From Burkholderia singularis (GTDB lineage: Bacteria; Pseudomonadota; Gammaproteobacteria; Burkholderiales; Burkholderiaceae): a stretch of 64,000 bases of DNA. The notes beneath the pieces were generated by a model. That model saw nothing but the letters and a program-made list of their open reading frames with translations. It searched no databases and had not been told where the DNA came from. The position numbers and the translations under genes are program-made. The DNA lies in assembly GCF_900176645.1 (NCBI RefSeq), contig NZ_FXAN01000032.1, positions 1-64,000 of the forward strand, read 5' to 3'. This document shows, one piece after another, positions 18,389-30,377 of the stretch; position 1 is the stretch's first letter, and every line of letters begins with the position of its first letter.

Positions 18389-19810
18389 TCAGTGCAGCAC
18401 CTTGCCGGGGTTCATCAGGTTCAGCGGATCGAGCGCGGCTTTCAGCGCGCGCATCATGTCGATTTCGACGGCCGGCTTGTAGCGCTGCGCGTCGTCGATC
18501 TTGAGCTGGCCGATACCGTGCTCGGCGCTGATCGTGCCCTGGTACTTATGGACGTTGTCGTAGACGATCCGGTTGATCGGCGCTTGATATTCGGCGAGAA
18601 AGGCCTTCGGATCGCCGCCTGCGGGCGCCTGCACGTTGTAATGCAGGTTGCCGTCGCCTAGATGTCCGAACGTGACCATCCGCGAGCCGGGCGCGGCGGC
18701 CTGGATCGCCGCGTCGGTTTCGTCGACGAAGCGCGCGATTGCCGAGATCGGCAGCGCGATGTCATGCTTGATGTTGAGCCCTTCGTCGGCCTGCGCGAGC
18801 GGGATGTGCTCGCGCAGATCCCAGAACGCGCGCGACTGCGCGAGATTTTCGGCGACCACCGCATCGACGACGAGCCCGGCCTCGAACGCGTCTTCCATCA
18901 TCTTCTCGAACAGCGTTCGCGCGTGCGCTTCGCTCTCGTTGTCGGACAGTTCGAGCAGCACGGTCTGCGGGTGCGGCGCGTCGAACGGGTAGCGCAACTG
19001 CGGATAGTGCTGGCCGACCAGGCGCATGCAGAAATCCGACATCAGCTCGAACCCCGTCAGCAGCGGGCCGGCTGCGCGCTGCGCGAGCGCGAGGAAGTCG
19101 ATTGCCGCGTGCGGCGATTCGAGCGCGGCCAGCGCGGTGACCTGGGCGGCGGGGCGCGGATGCAGCTTCATCACGGCGGCAGTGATGATGCCGAGCGTGC
19201 CTTCCGCGCCGATGAAGAGATCGCGCAGATCGTAGCCGGTGTTGTCCTTGCGCAGCCCGCGCAAGCCGTCCCAAATTTCGCCTTGTGGCGTCACCACCTC
19301 GAGCCCGAGGCACAGCTCGCGCGTGTTGCCGTAGCGCAGTACCGCGGTGCCGCCCGCGTTCGTCGCGAGATTGCCGCCGATCGTGCAGCTTCCCTCGGCG
19401 GCGAGGCTCAGCGCGAACAGGCGGTCGGCCTGCTGCGCGTGCGCCTGCACGTCGGCGAGGATCACGCCGGCTTCGACGGTGATCGTATTGTTGTACGGAT
19501 CGAGCGCGCGCACGCGGTTCAGGCGCGCCAGGCTCAGCACGGCCTGTTGGCCGCTCGTGTCAGGCGTCGCGCCGCCGGCGAGCCCGGTGTTGCCGCCTTG
19601 CGGCACCAGCGCGACGCGATGCGCGAGCGCGAGCTTGACGATCGCAGCGACCTCGGCGGTGTTCGCCGGGCGCAGCACCGCGCACGCCGCGCCTTGATAG
19701 CGGCGGCGCCAGTCGGTAAGGAATGCGGCGGTATCGTGCGCATCGGTCAGTACGTGATCCGCGCCGATTGCGTCGCGGCAGGCGTCGATGAAAGCGGAGG
19801 AAGCGGTCAT
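18389..19810 (-). CDS. FAD-linked oxidase, D-lactate / 2-hydroxyacid dehydrogenase type
   Basis: A 473-residue flavoprotein of the GlcD/DLD family that oxidises D-2-hydroxy acids. It has the PCMH-type FAD domain with VPQGGNTGLAGGATP near residue 75 and GGNLATNAGGTAVLRYGN, then the C-terminal cap with GHLGDGNLHYNVQAP and the ISAEHGIGQLK signature. The first Met of the family (MTASSAFIDACRDAIGADHV) is used as start, but no Shine-Dalgarno sequence precedes it and the frame continues open upstream through the whole DUF2069 gene. A 630-residue fusion starting at 20281 is therefore possible. The exact 2-hydroxy acid substrate is not determinable. Confidence 0.85.
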   Translation of the reverse strand: MTASSAFIDACRDAIGADHVLTDAHDTAAFLTDWRRRYQGAACAVLRPANTAEVAAIVKLALAHRVALVPQGGNTGLAGGATPDTSGQQAVLSLARLNRVRALDPYNNTITVEAGVILADVQAHAQQADRLFALSLAAEGSCTIGGNLATNAGGTAVLRYGNTRELCLGLEVVTPQGEIWDGLRGLRKDNTGYDLRDLFIGAEGTLGIITAAVMKLHPRPAAQVTALAALESPHAAIDFLALAQRAAGPLLTGFELMSDFCMRLVGQHYPQLRYPFDAPHPQTVLLELSDNESEAHARTLFEKMMEDAFEAGLVVDAVVAENLAQSRAFWDLREHIPLAQADEGLNIKHDIALPISAIARFVDETDAAIQAAAPGSRMVTFGHLGDGNLHYNVQAPAGGDPKAFLAEYQAPINRIVYDNVHKYQGTISAEHGIGQLKIDDAQRYKPAVEIDMMRALKAALDPLNLMNPGKVLH

Positions 19811-22321
<2,511 letters not shown>

Positions 22322-22351
22322 GGCGGGCGGCAGGCAGCGTCGGGCGGCCGG

Positions 22352-22678
22352 TCAGATCGGCAGCTTGCCGGTGCAGATGTCCTTGAACATGACCCAGTCG
22401 CCCATCAGGCTGTAGAGCGGGTGCCGGAATGTCGCGGGGCGGTTTTTTTCGAAGAAAAAATGGCCGACCCACGCGAAAGCATAGCCGCAGACGACGGCGG
22501 CGGGCAGCCACGCCCACCGGCCGGTGGCGAGCGCCATCGCGACGCAGCCGATCACGCCGAGCGAGCCGATGAAGTGCAGCCGCCGTGACACGAGATTGCG
22601 ATGTTCGCCGAGATAGAACGGGTAGAACTCGGAGAAATTCGCGAAATGCTCGGTAGGGGAGGAATCGGAGTGTGTCAT
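22352..22678 (-). CDS. Mpo1/DUF962-like membrane protein
   Basis: A 108-residue protein of the Mpo1-like (YGL010w/DUF962) family. It has the conserved FYPFYLGEHRNLVSRRLHFIG start, two hydrophobic stretches and HFFFEKNRPATFRHPLYSL with the invariant histidines that bind iron in yeast Mpo1 (a 2-hydroxy fatty acid dioxygenase). The start at 22678 is chosen over 22717 because AGGAG lies 7 bp upstream. The bacterial function is not established. Confidence 0.82.
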   Translation of the reverse strand: MTHSDSSPTEHFANFSEFYPFYLGEHRNLVSRRLHFIGSLGVIGCVAMALATGRWAWLPAAVVCGYAFAWVGHFFFEKNRPATFRHPLYSLMGDWVMFKDICTGKLPI

Positions 22679-23039
22679 CGTGATCTCCTGTGTCGATCGG
22701 AGTGCGTGCTTCGGCACTTACTCCGGTCCCATGCCGCGGCCGCAAGCAGTTGATACTGCCGCGCCCATGCCGGCCGGAATGCGCGCGTGAGCGTTTGCCC
22801 GGAGCTTTTGCCCCATCTTCTCCGAACTGACGCCCGGTCCTGCGCTGCGGCCCATGCGCCCGCCCGACGCGCCCGCACCGAGCCTCGCACGGCGCGGCGT
22901 GCATGCCGTTCATTTTGCGGCGAGCCGTGCCAGGCTGCAACTGCGACCCGGGCGCGGCGCACGCGCTTTCTTTTTGACAGGCTTTCCGTTAGGATCGAAA
23001 GCCAGTCTTGCACGAAGCAAGTTGCAATAGGGGACAACG
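22679..23039. other. 361-bp divergent spacer between the Mpo1-like and CBS genes
   Basis: No gene is supported. A TTGACA hexamer at 22974-22979 faces the CBS gene, but the best -10 candidate (TAGGAT) is only 10 bp away, so no promoter is called. AGGGGA precedes the CBS start. Confidence 0.4.
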
Positions 23040-23507
23040 ATGCGCGTCAGCGATATTCTGAAAGTCAAGGGCAACACGCTTTTCACCGTGACGCCCGATA
23101 CGCCGCTGCGCAGTGCGGTCGATACGATGGCCGAGCACGATATCGGCTCGCTCGTCGTCATGGAATACGGCGATCTCGTCGGGATTTTGACGTTTCGCGA
23201 AATCATCCTGCGCTTGAAGGCAAACGGTGGCAACCTGGGCGACGCGCTCGTGCGCAAGGTGATGGACGACGAACCGCTCACCTGCACGCCGGAGACCGAT
23301 CTCGACGAAGTGCGCCGGATGATGCTCGAGCGCCATGCGCGTTACATGCCGGTGCTCGACAAGCGGGTGCTGATGGGCGTGATCTCGTTCTACGACGTCG
23401 CGAAAACGGTGGTTGAGGCGCAGAGCTTCGAGAACCGGATGCTCAAGGCCTATATCCGCGACTGGCCGGAGCCCGACGGCGAAGAACACAAGCCGCTGGC
23501 GAGCTGA
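23040..23507 (+). CDS. CBS-domain pair protein
   Basis: A 155-residue protein made of two CBS motifs in tandem (TLFTVTPDTPLRSAVDTMAE and PLTCTPETDLDEVRRMMLER), each with the GILTFREI- or GVISFYDV-type ending. Such stand-alone pairs bind adenine nucleotides or SAM and act as sensors or partner regulators. There is no fused catalytic domain. It has its own terminator, which overlaps the leader of the next gene. Confidence 0.85.
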   Translation: MRVSDILKVKGNTLFTVTPDTPLRSAVDTMAEHDIGSLVVMEYGDLVGILTFREIILRLKANGGNLGDALVRKVMDDEPLTCTPETDLDEVRRMMLERHARYMPVLDKRVLMGVISFYDVAKTVVEAQSFENRMLKAYIRDWPEPDGEEHKPLAS

Positions 23508-23583
23508 GTTTCGTGCGACGCGCGTGCCGGCCGCGGCCGGGTGCGCCGCACAGCCGGCCCGGCATTTCCGTTTATTTTCATTC

Positions 23584-23626
23584 GCCCGCTTACGCGATCG
23601 TATCGATGCGTCGAGCGGGCGTTTTT
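23584..23626 (+). terminator. Intrinsic terminator after the CBS gene
   Basis: Arms GCCCGCT (23584-23590) and AGCGGGC (23614-23620) enclose a 23-nt loop and are followed by GTTTTT. The T-run ends only 4 bp before the ATG of the next gene, so the element could also attenuate that gene. Confidence 0.6.
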
Positions 23627-23630
23627 ATGT

Positions 23631-25565
23631 ATGAGTGATCCGTCGGTGGTATCCGCTGCGCGTCGTGAGCCGCGCCGCACGCACGCGTCGCAGTTCGATC
23701 TGTTGCGCGAGCGCCGTTTCGCGCCGTTTTTCGCGACGCAGTTTCTCGGCGCGCTGAACGACAATGTTTTCAAAATCGGTTTCACGTCGCTCGTCACGTA
23801 TCAGACGGCGAAATTCAGCGGCGTCGATCCGAAAACGGCCGCGTTCCTGATCTCGGCGGTCTTCATCTTGCCGTTCGTGCTGTTTTCGGCAACGGCGGGC
23901 CAGATCGCCGATAAATACGATAAGGCGCGGCTCACGCGTTTCGTGAAATCGTTCGAGATCGTGCTGATGGCAATCGGCGCGGCGGGCTTCGTCACGCATA
24001 GCGCGCCGCTGCTCTATTTATGCACGTTCATGATGGGCATGCATTCGACGCTGTTCGGGCCCGTCAAATACTCATACCTGCCGCAGCATTTGAGCGATCG
24101 CGAACTCGTCGGCGGCAACGGATTGGTCGAGATGGGAACGTTCGTCGCCATCCTGATCGGCACGATCATCGGCGGGGCGGCGGCGGGTATCGCGGGGCGC
24201 GGCGAATGGCTGCTCGCCGTTAGCTGCGTGGCCATCGCGGTCGCCGGGCGCGGCGCGGCGGCTTGCGTGCCGATCACGCCCGCGCCGCAGCCCGATCTGA
24301 TGATCAACTGGAATCCGTTCTCGGAGACGGCGCGCAACCTGAGGCTCGCGCGCGAGAACCGCACGGTGTTTCTCAGCCTGCTCGGCATCTCGTGGCTGTG
24401 GTTTGTCGGCGCGACATTCCTCACGTCGTTTTTCGGCTTTGCGAAGGATGTGCTGTCGGCGAATCCGGACGTCGTCACCGTGCTGCTCGCCACCTTCTCG
24501 ATCGGTATCGGCTTGGGCTCGCTATTGTGCGAGCGATTGTCACGGCGGCGCGTGGAAATCGGGCTCGTGCCGCTCGGCTCGCTCGGCATCAGCGCGTTCG
24601 CGATCGAGCTGTACTTCGCGAGCCACGCATTGCCGGCGCAAGCGCATCTGTTGACGATCGGCGAGTTTCTCGGCGCTGCCGCGCATTGGCGCATCCTCGC
24701 CGATCTGTTTCTGCTCGCGATGTTCGGCGGCTTCTATAGCGTGCCGCTCTACGCGCTGATCCAGAGCCGCAGCGCGCCGACGCATCGCGCGCGGATCATT
24801 GCCGCCAACAATATCCTCAATGCGCTGTTCATGATCGTGTCGGCATTGATGGCGATGTTGCTGACCAAGGCGGGCGTCAGCATTCCGGGCATTTTTCTGG
24901 TGACCGGGCTGTTGAACGTCATCGTCGCGGGCTACATCTATTCGCTCGTGCCGGAATTTCTGCTTCGCTTCGTTGCATGGGTGCTGGTGCACACGTTTTA
25001 CCGCATCCGTCTGGTGCATCCGGAGCGGCTGCCGGAACAAGGCGCGGCGCTTCTCGTGTGCAATCATGTGAGCTATGTCGACGCGCTTGTGCTTGCGGCG
25101 GCAAGTCCGCGACCGATCCGTTTCGTGATGGATCACCGGATTTTCCACACGCGCGTCGCGAACTGGGCGTTTCGTCATGCGAAGGCGATACCGATCGCAC
25201 CGCGCCACGAGGATCCGGCATTGCTCGAGCGTGCCTACGATGCGTGCGAGGCCGCGCTGCGCGAAGGCGAACTCGTCTGCATTTTTCCGGAAGGCAAGCT
25301 CACGCGAACGGGCGAGATCAACCCATTCCATCACGGGCTCACCGAGATCCTGCAGCGCGTGAGCGTGCCCGTTCTGCCGATGGCGTTGCGCGGGTTGTGG
25401 GGCAGCGTGTTTTCGCGGCATGAGGATGCGCACTGGCCGCGTCCCGTCAGGCGTGGGGTGATGAGCCGGTTGACGCTCGCGGTCGGCGAACCGATTCCTG
25501 CCGCGGCGGCAACGCCACAGGCTTTGCAGGAGGCGGTGGCCGCGCTGCGCGGTGCGCGCAAGTAG
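23631..25565 (+). CDS. MFS lysophospholipid-transporter-like protein fused to a PlsC acyltransferase
   Basis: A 644-residue two-domain membrane protein. Residues about 20-420 form a 12-helix LplT-like transporter (FFATQFLGALNDNVFKIGF is the signature start). Residues about 435-640 form a glycerophosphate acyltransferase with the catalytic NHVSYVD (H-x4-D), RFVMDHRIF and FPEGKLTRTG motifs. Together they could flip lysophospholipids inward and re-acylate them. E. coli needs LplT plus the separate Aas protein; the acyl-ACP synthetase half of Aas is absent here, so acyl donor supply must come from elsewhere. The start lies just after a terminator T-run and has no good Shine-Dalgarno sequence. Confidence 0.85.
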   Translation: MSDPSVVSAARREPRRTHASQFDLLRERRFAPFFATQFLGALNDNVFKIGFTSLVTYQTAKFSGVDPKTAAFLISAVFILPFVLFSATAGQIADKYDKARLTRFVKSFEIVLMAIGAAGFVTHSAPLLYLCTFMMGMHSTLFGPVKYSYLPQHLSDRELVGGNGLVEMGTFVAILIGTIIGGAAAGIAGRGEWLLAVSCVAIAVAGRGAAACVPITPAPQPDLMINWNPFSETARNLRLARENRTVFLSLLGISWLWFVGATFLTSFFGFAKDVLSANPDVVTVLLATFSIGIGLGSLLCERLSRRRVEIGLVPLGSLGISAFAIELYFASHALPAQAHLLTIGEFLGAAAHWRILADLFLLAMFGGFYSVPLYALIQSRSAPTHRARIIAANNILNALFMIVSALMAMLLTKAGVSIPGIFLVTGLLNVIVAGYIYSLVPEFLLRFVAWVLVHTFYRIRLVHPERLPEQGAALLVCNHVSYVDALVLAAASPRPIRFVMDHRIFHTRVANWAFRHAKAIPIAPRHEDPALLERAYDACEAALREGELVCIFPEGKLTRTGEINPFHHGLTEILQRVSVPVLPMALRGLWGSVFSRHEDAHWPRPVRRGVMSRLTLAVGEPIPAAAATPQALQEAVAALRGARK

Positions 25566-25730
25566 GCGCGCAAACAGGCACGGTTTGCTTCGTTTTGATG
25601 GCGCAAAGCGTGCACGGCGGTCCGCGGCCGTGCGCGGAGCCAGCCGCTCGTTACGGCCATGCGCGGCGCAAGCTCGCGAGCCGCTGGCATAATGACGGTT
25701 TCCGCGAATTTCTTTCTTTTGGACGGCATT

Positions 25731-26840
25731 ATGTCCGGCAATACCCTCGGTACGCTTTTCACTGTCACGACCTTCGGCGAGTCGCATGGCCCCGCGATCG
25801 GCTGCGTGGTCGACGGTTGCCCGCCGGGCCTCGCGCTCTCGCAAAACGACGTGCAGCTCGAACTCGACCGTCGCAAGCCCGGCACGTCGCGGCACGTCAC
25901 GCAGCGCCAGGAGCCCGACGAAGTCGAAATTCTGTCGGGCGTGTTCGACGGCGTGACGACAGGCGCGCCGATCGCGTTATTGATTCGCAATACCGATCAG
26001 CGCAGCAAGGACTACGGCAATATCGCGGAGACTTTCCGCCCAGGCCACGCTGACTACACGTACTGGCAGAAGTATGGCGTGCGCGATTACCGGGGCGGCG
26101 GCCGGTCGTCCGCGCGATTGACCGCGCCCGTCGTCGGCGCGGGCGCGATTGCGAAGAAATGGCTGCGCGAGCGTTTCGGCGTCGAGGTTCGTGGCTACAT
26201 GAGCGCGCTGGGCGGGATCGAGATTCCGTTCGTCGATTGGGTGCACGTGCGCGGGAATCCGTTTTTCGCGCCGAATGCGGACATCGTCCCGCAACTCGAG
26301 GCGTATATGGACGAGTTGCGCAAAGACGGCGATTCGATTGGTGCGCGGATCGACGTCGTCGCGTCCGGCGTGCCGGCCGGGTGGGGCGAGCCGCTTTTCG
26401 ACCGGCTCGATGCCGACATCGCGCACGCGATGATGGGGATCAATGCGGTGAAGGGCGTGGAGATCGGCGCGGGCTTCGCCAGCGTCGCGCAGCGCGGCTC
26501 GGTCCACGGCGACGAACTGACGCCCGAAGGTTTCGTCGGCAATCACGCGGGCGGTGTGCTCGGCGGGATATCGACCGGGCAGGACATCACCGTATCGATC
26601 GCGATCAAGCCGACGTCAAGCATCCGCACGCCGCGCCGTTCGATTACGAAGACGGGCGAGGCCGCTGTCGTGGAGACGTTCGGGCGTCACGATCCATGTG
26701 TCGGGATTCGCGCGACGCCGATTGCCGAAGCAATGCTCGCGCTCGTGCTGATCGATCACGCGTTGCGCCACCGCGCACAGTGCGGCGACGTTGCGACCGC
26801 GACGCCGAAGATTGCGGCCCGCGCGCCGGATACGAAATAA
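25731..26840 (+). CDS. aroC: Chorismate synthase
   Basis: Last shared step of aromatic amino acid synthesis: 5-enolpyruvylshikimate-3-phosphate to chorismate, needing reduced FMN. The 369-residue protein has all three family signatures: [18 protein letters not shown] near the start, [14 protein letters not shown] in the middle and [17 protein letters not shown] near the end. The ATG at 25731 is the family start [10 protein letters not shown]; upstream in-frame ATGs are not conserved. A strong terminator follows. Confidence 0.98.
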   Translation: MSGNTLGTLFTVTTFGESHGPAIGCVVDGCPPGLALSQNDVQLELDRRKPGTSRHVTQRQEPDEVEILSGVFDGVTTGAPIALLIRNTDQRSKDYGNIAETFRPGHADYTYWQKYGVRDYRGGGRSSARLTAPVVGAGAIAKKWLRERFGVEVRGYMSALGGIEIPFVDWVHVRGNPFFAPNADIVPQLEAYMDELRKDGDSIGARIDVVASGVPAGWGEPLFDRLDADIAHAMMGINAVKGVEIGAGFASVAQRGSVHGDELTPEGFVGNHAGGVLGGISTGQDITVSIAIKPTSSIRTPRRSITKTGEAAVVETFGRHDPCVGIRATPIAEAMLALVLIDHALRHRAQCGDVATATPKIAARAPDTK

Positions 26841-26923
26841 GCCTCGCGCGGAAACGGCGGCAGCGCGCGCCGGGCGGTTCGCTCCTCGCAGCAGGCGGGG
26901 CTGCCCCGGCCGGTTGCGGTACA

Positions 26924-26954
26924 AAAAAACGGGCGCCCAAAGGCGCCCGTTTCG
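26924..26954. terminator. Bidirectional terminator between aroC and the ETF-QO gene
   Basis: Stem AAACGGGCGCC / GGCGCCCGTTT with a short loop, preceded by an A-run and followed by a T-rich tract. It can end transcription of both convergent genes. Confidence 0.8.
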
Positions 26955-27025
26955 TTTGAATGCCGGGGCCGGACGCCCAAGTCCGGGGCCGGACCCGGCA
27001 CACGGCGCGTTCGTGCGCCCCTGCG

Positions 27026-28696
27026 TTACATGTTCGGATAATTCGGCCCGCCGCCGCCTTCGGGCGTGACCCAGACGATGTTCTGCGTCGGATCCTTGAT
27101 GTCGCAGGTCTTGCAGTGCACGCAGTTCTGCGCATTGATCACCAGTCGCTCGCCATTTTCGTCGTTGACGAATTCGTACACCGCCGCCGGGCAAAACCGG
27201 CTTTCCGGGCCCGCGTACTTGTGCAGGTTGACGTTCACCGGCACGCTTGCGTCTTTGAGCGTCAAGTGCGCCGGCTGATTCTCCTCGTGATTCGTGTTCG
27301 AAATAAACACCGACGACAGGCGATCGAAAGTCAGCTTGCCGTCCGGCTTCGGATAATCGATCGGCTGACATTGCGACGCGGGTTTCAGCATTTCGTGGTC
27401 CGCGTGCTGATGGTGCAGCGTCCACGGCACGTTGCCGTTCATCAGCTTCTGCTCGACGCCGACCATCAACGTGCCGAGGTACAGCCCTTTGCTCATCCAT
27501 TGCTTGAAGTTACGCGCGCGGTACAGCTCGGTGTGCAGCCACGAAGTCTTGAACGCGTCCGGATACGCGTTCAGTTCGTCGTTCTGGCGGCCTGCCTGCA
27601 CCGCGTCGAACGCGGCTTCGGCGGCGAGCATCCCGGTCTTGATCGCCGCATGGCTGCCCTTGATTCGCGATGCGTTCAGGAAGCCCGCGTCGTCGCCGAC
27701 GAGCGCGCCACCAGGAAACACGGTCTTCGGCAGCGACAGCAGCCCGCCCGCCGTGATCGCCCGCGCGCCGTATGACACGCGTTTGCCGCCCTCGAGGAAC
27801 GGCCGGATCGACGGATGGGTCTTGTAGCGCTGGAACTCCTCGAACGGCGACAAATATGGGTTCGAGTACGCCAGCCCGACGACGAAGCCGACCACGACCT
27901 GGTTGTTGTCCAGGTGATAGAGGAACGAGCCGCCATAGGTATCGGACGACAGCGGCCAGCCCGCCGTATGGATCACGAGGCCCGGCTTGTGCTTGACGGG
28001 GTCGATCTCCCACAGCTCCTTGATGCCGATCCCGTAGGCTTGCGGGTCGCTCTGCGCGTTCAGCTTGAACTTGTCGATCAACTGGCGCCCGAGGTTTCCG
28101 CGGCAGCCTTCCGCGAACAGCGTGTACTTCGCGTGCAATTCCATGCCCAGCTGGAAGTTCTCGGTCGGCTCGCCGTTCTTGCCGATACCCATGTTGCCCG
28201 TCGCGACGCCCTTGACCGAGCCGTCGTCGTTGTACAGGATCTCGGCGGCGGGAAAGCCCGGGAAGATCTCGACGCCGAGCGCCTCGGCCTGCTGGCCCAG
28301 CCAGCGCGTGACGTTGCCGAGACTGATCACGTAGTTGCCATGGTTCTTGAAGTTGTCCGGCAGCGCCCAGTTCGGCACCTGGAACGCGCTTTTCTCGGTC
28401 AGGAACAGGAAGCGGTCTTCAGTCACCTCGACGTCGAGCGGCGCGCCTTGCGCTTTCCAGTCGGGAATCAGCTCGTTGAGCGCGCGCGGGTCCATCACTG
28501 CGCCCGACAGAATGTGCGCACCGATTTCCGAGCCTTTTTCGAGCACGCAGACGCCGATTTCCGTGCCTTTTTCCGCGGCCAGCTGCTTGAGCCGGATGGC
28601 CGCCGACAGGCCCGCCGGGCCGCCGCCGACGATCACGACGTCGTATTCCATCGATTCGCGAGGGCCGTATTGCTCGATGAGGCTTGCGGGGGTCAT
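27026..28696 (-). CDS. Electron-transfer flavoprotein-ubiquinone oxidoreductase
   Basis: Inner-membrane FAD / 4Fe-4S enzyme (556 residues) passing electrons from ETF (fatty acid and amino acid oxidation) to ubiquinone. The FAD site is DVVIVGGGPAGLSAAIRLKQ near residue 20. The C-terminus carries FCPAAVYEFVND and INAQNCVHCKTCDIKDP, the cysteine cluster for the 4Fe-4S centre, followed by the usual GGGGPNYPNM end. The ATG at 28696 is chosen because GAGGAG lies just upstream; the frame stays open to 28768. It is divergent from the SDR gene. Confidence 0.95.
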   Translation of the reverse strand: MTPASLIEQYGPRESMEYDVVIVGGGPAGLSAAIRLKQLAAEKGTEIGVCVLEKGSEIGAHILSGAVMDPRALNELIPDWKAQGAPLDVEVTEDRFLFLTEKSAFQVPNWALPDNFKNHGNYVISLGNVTRWLGQQAEALGVEIFPGFPAAEILYNDDGSVKGVATGNMGIGKNGEPTENFQLGMELHAKYTLFAEGCRGNLGRQLIDKFKLNAQSDPQAYGIGIKELWEIDPVKHKPGLVIHTAGWPLSSDTYGGSFLYHLDNNQVVVGFVVGLAYSNPYLSPFEEFQRYKTHPSIRPFLEGGKRVSYGARAITAGGLLSLPKTVFPGGALVGDDAGFLNASRIKGSHAAIKTGMLAAEAAFDAVQAGRQNDELNAYPDAFKTSWLHTELYRARNFKQWMSKGLYLGTLMVGVEQKLMNGNVPWTLHHQHADHEMLKPASQCQPIDYPKPDGKLTFDRLSSVFISNTNHEENQPAHLTLKDASVPVNVNLHKYAGPESRFCPAAVYEFVNDENGERLVINAQNCVHCKTCDIKDPTQNIVWVTPEGGGGPNYPNM

Positions 28697-28876
28697 GAAC
28701 GCTCCTCTAACCATTAGAATGCTTTTATTCGGGACCGTATTGTCGGCTAAATAAAACGCTTGCCGCAACAGCGAACCTGTAGATTAGCACGATCGTTCTA
28801 TTTTTGAGGTTGGGATGCGTGCCGGAACGCATGATACTGTTGCGGCATTGCATCATTGAAAACAATAGGAGTCGGC

Positions 28877-29656
28877 ATGGGCCGATCGATCAATCTGGAA
28901 GGAAAAGTTGCGCTCGTCACGGGCGCATCGAGCGGCCTCGGCCAGCGTTTTGCGCAGGTGCTGTCGCAGGCGGGCGCGAAAGTGGTGCTCGCGAGCCGCC
29001 GCGTCGAACGGCTCAAGGAGCTGCGCGCGGAGATCGAGGCGGCGGGCGGTGCCGCGCATGTGGTGTCGCTCGACGTCACTGACTATCCAAGCATCAAGGC
29101 GGCCGTCGCGCATGCGGAAACCGAGGCGGGCACGATCGATATCCTCGTCAACAATTCGGGCGTATCGACGATGCAGAAGCTCGTCGACGTGACGCCCGCC
29201 GATTTCGAATATGTATTCGATACGAACACGCGCGGCGCCTTCTTCGTCGCGCAGGAAGTCGCCAAGCGAATGATCATGCGCGCGGGCAGCGGCAATGGGA
29301 AGCCGGCGTTCCGGATCATCAACATCGCGTCGGTGGCGGGTTTGCGGCCGTTTGCGCAAATCGGCCTCTATGCGATGAGCAAGGCGGCCGTCGTCCACAT
29401 GACGCGCGCGATGGCGCTCGAATGGGGGCGCTACGGGATCAACGTGAATGCGATCTGCCCAGGCTATATCGATACCGAGATCAATCATTACCTGTGGGAA
29501 ACCGAGCAGGGCCAGAAGCTGCAGTCGGCGTTGCCGCGCCGGCGGGTCGGCAAGCCTCAGGATCTCGACGGTCTGCTGTTGCTGCTCGCGGCCGACGAAT
29601 CGCAATTCATCAACGGCTCGATCATTTCGGCCGACGACGGTCACGGGCTCGCGTGA
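28877..29656 (+). CDS. Short-chain dehydrogenase/reductase
   Basis: A 259-residue classical SDR with the cofactor loop TGASSGLGQRFA (residues about 15-26), NNSGVS, the catalytic Ser in INIASVAGL and YAMSKAAV (Y-x3-K). This is an NAD(P)-dependent oxidoreductase acting on an alcohol or 3-oxo compound. The ATG at 28877 has AGGAG upstream and is preferred to an in-frame TTG at 28856. A thioesterase gene follows 45 bp later, probably as an operon, which points to acyl-CoA metabolism. Confidence 0.88.
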   Translation: MGRSINLEGKVALVTGASSGLGQRFAQVLSQAGAKVVLASRRVERLKELRAEIEAAGGAAHVVSLDVTDYPSIKAAVAHAETEAGTIDILVNNSGVSTMQKLVDVTPADFEYVFDTNTRGAFFVAQEVAKRMIMRAGSGNGKPAFRIINIASVAGLRPFAQIGLYAMSKAAVVHMTRAMALEWGRYGINVNAICPGYIDTEINHYLWETEQGQKLQSALPRRRVGKPQDLDGLLLLLAADESQFINGSIISADDGHGLA

Positions 29657-29701
29657 GCAGGCGCCCCGCCGGATAGTCATTTTGTAGAAAAGAAGCGTGC
29701 A

Positions 29702-30145
29702 ATGAGCGATTACACCCCTGTTTTCGAGATGTCGATGCCGATTCGTTGGGGCGACATGGATGCCTTCGGCCATGTGAACAACACGGTCTATTTCCGCTAC
29801 ATGGAGCAGGCGCGAATCTCGTGGTTCGAGACCCTCGGCATCGCAGGCGGCAACGGCGAGGGGCAGGGGCCCGTGATCGTCAATGCGTCGATGGAGTTTT
29901 TGAAGCAATTGCACTATCCGGGCGATGTGGTGGCGCGCATGTCGGCGGCAAAGCCCGGGCGCAGCAGCTTCGACACCGGTTTCGAACTGACCCGCGCGGA
30001 CGATCCCGAGCACCTGTACGCGCGCGGCAATGCACGCTGTGTGTGGATCGATTACGCGCTGGGTAAATCGGTGCCGCTGCCGGATGCGCTGCGTCAGATG
30101 ATCGAAAGCGCGCTGGCGAAAACAGCGGGAATAGAGGGGCGCTGA
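29702..30145 (+). CDS. Acyl-CoA thioesterase, 4-hydroxybenzoyl-CoA thioesterase family
   Basis: A 147-residue hot-dog-fold enzyme. The signature RWGDMDAFGHVNNTVYFRYME contains the catalytic Asp and the FGHVNN turn of YbgC/4-HBT-type thioesterases. It hydrolyses an acyl-CoA thioester; the chain type is not readable from sequence. It is paired with the upstream SDR gene on the same strand. Confidence 0.87.
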   Translation: MSDYTPVFEMSMPIRWGDMDAFGHVNNTVYFRYMEQARISWFETLGIAGGNGEGQGPVIVNASMEFLKQLHYPGDVVARMSAAKPGRSSFDTGFELTRADDPEHLYARGNARCVWIDYALGKSVPLPDALRQMIESALAKTAGIEGR

Positions 30146-30377
30146 TTTCGGCCTGGCGGCGTATTTGCCGCACGGTGGGCTGTTCGTGCAACCGGCGCTC
30201 GTCCGTTCGTCGGCGCTTGCCGCCCAGCATGCGGCGGGATTCCGGCTTGCGGGGCGGCATTTGCGTCGATCAAGCGGCAAGCGTGGCGGGTTCCCGCGAA
30301 TGCCGCCGGCTAGTGCATGCAAGGCAGCGAGCGCCGCGCGTGCGGCTGCCCGCCTTTGCCTCGATGTTTCGAGATGT

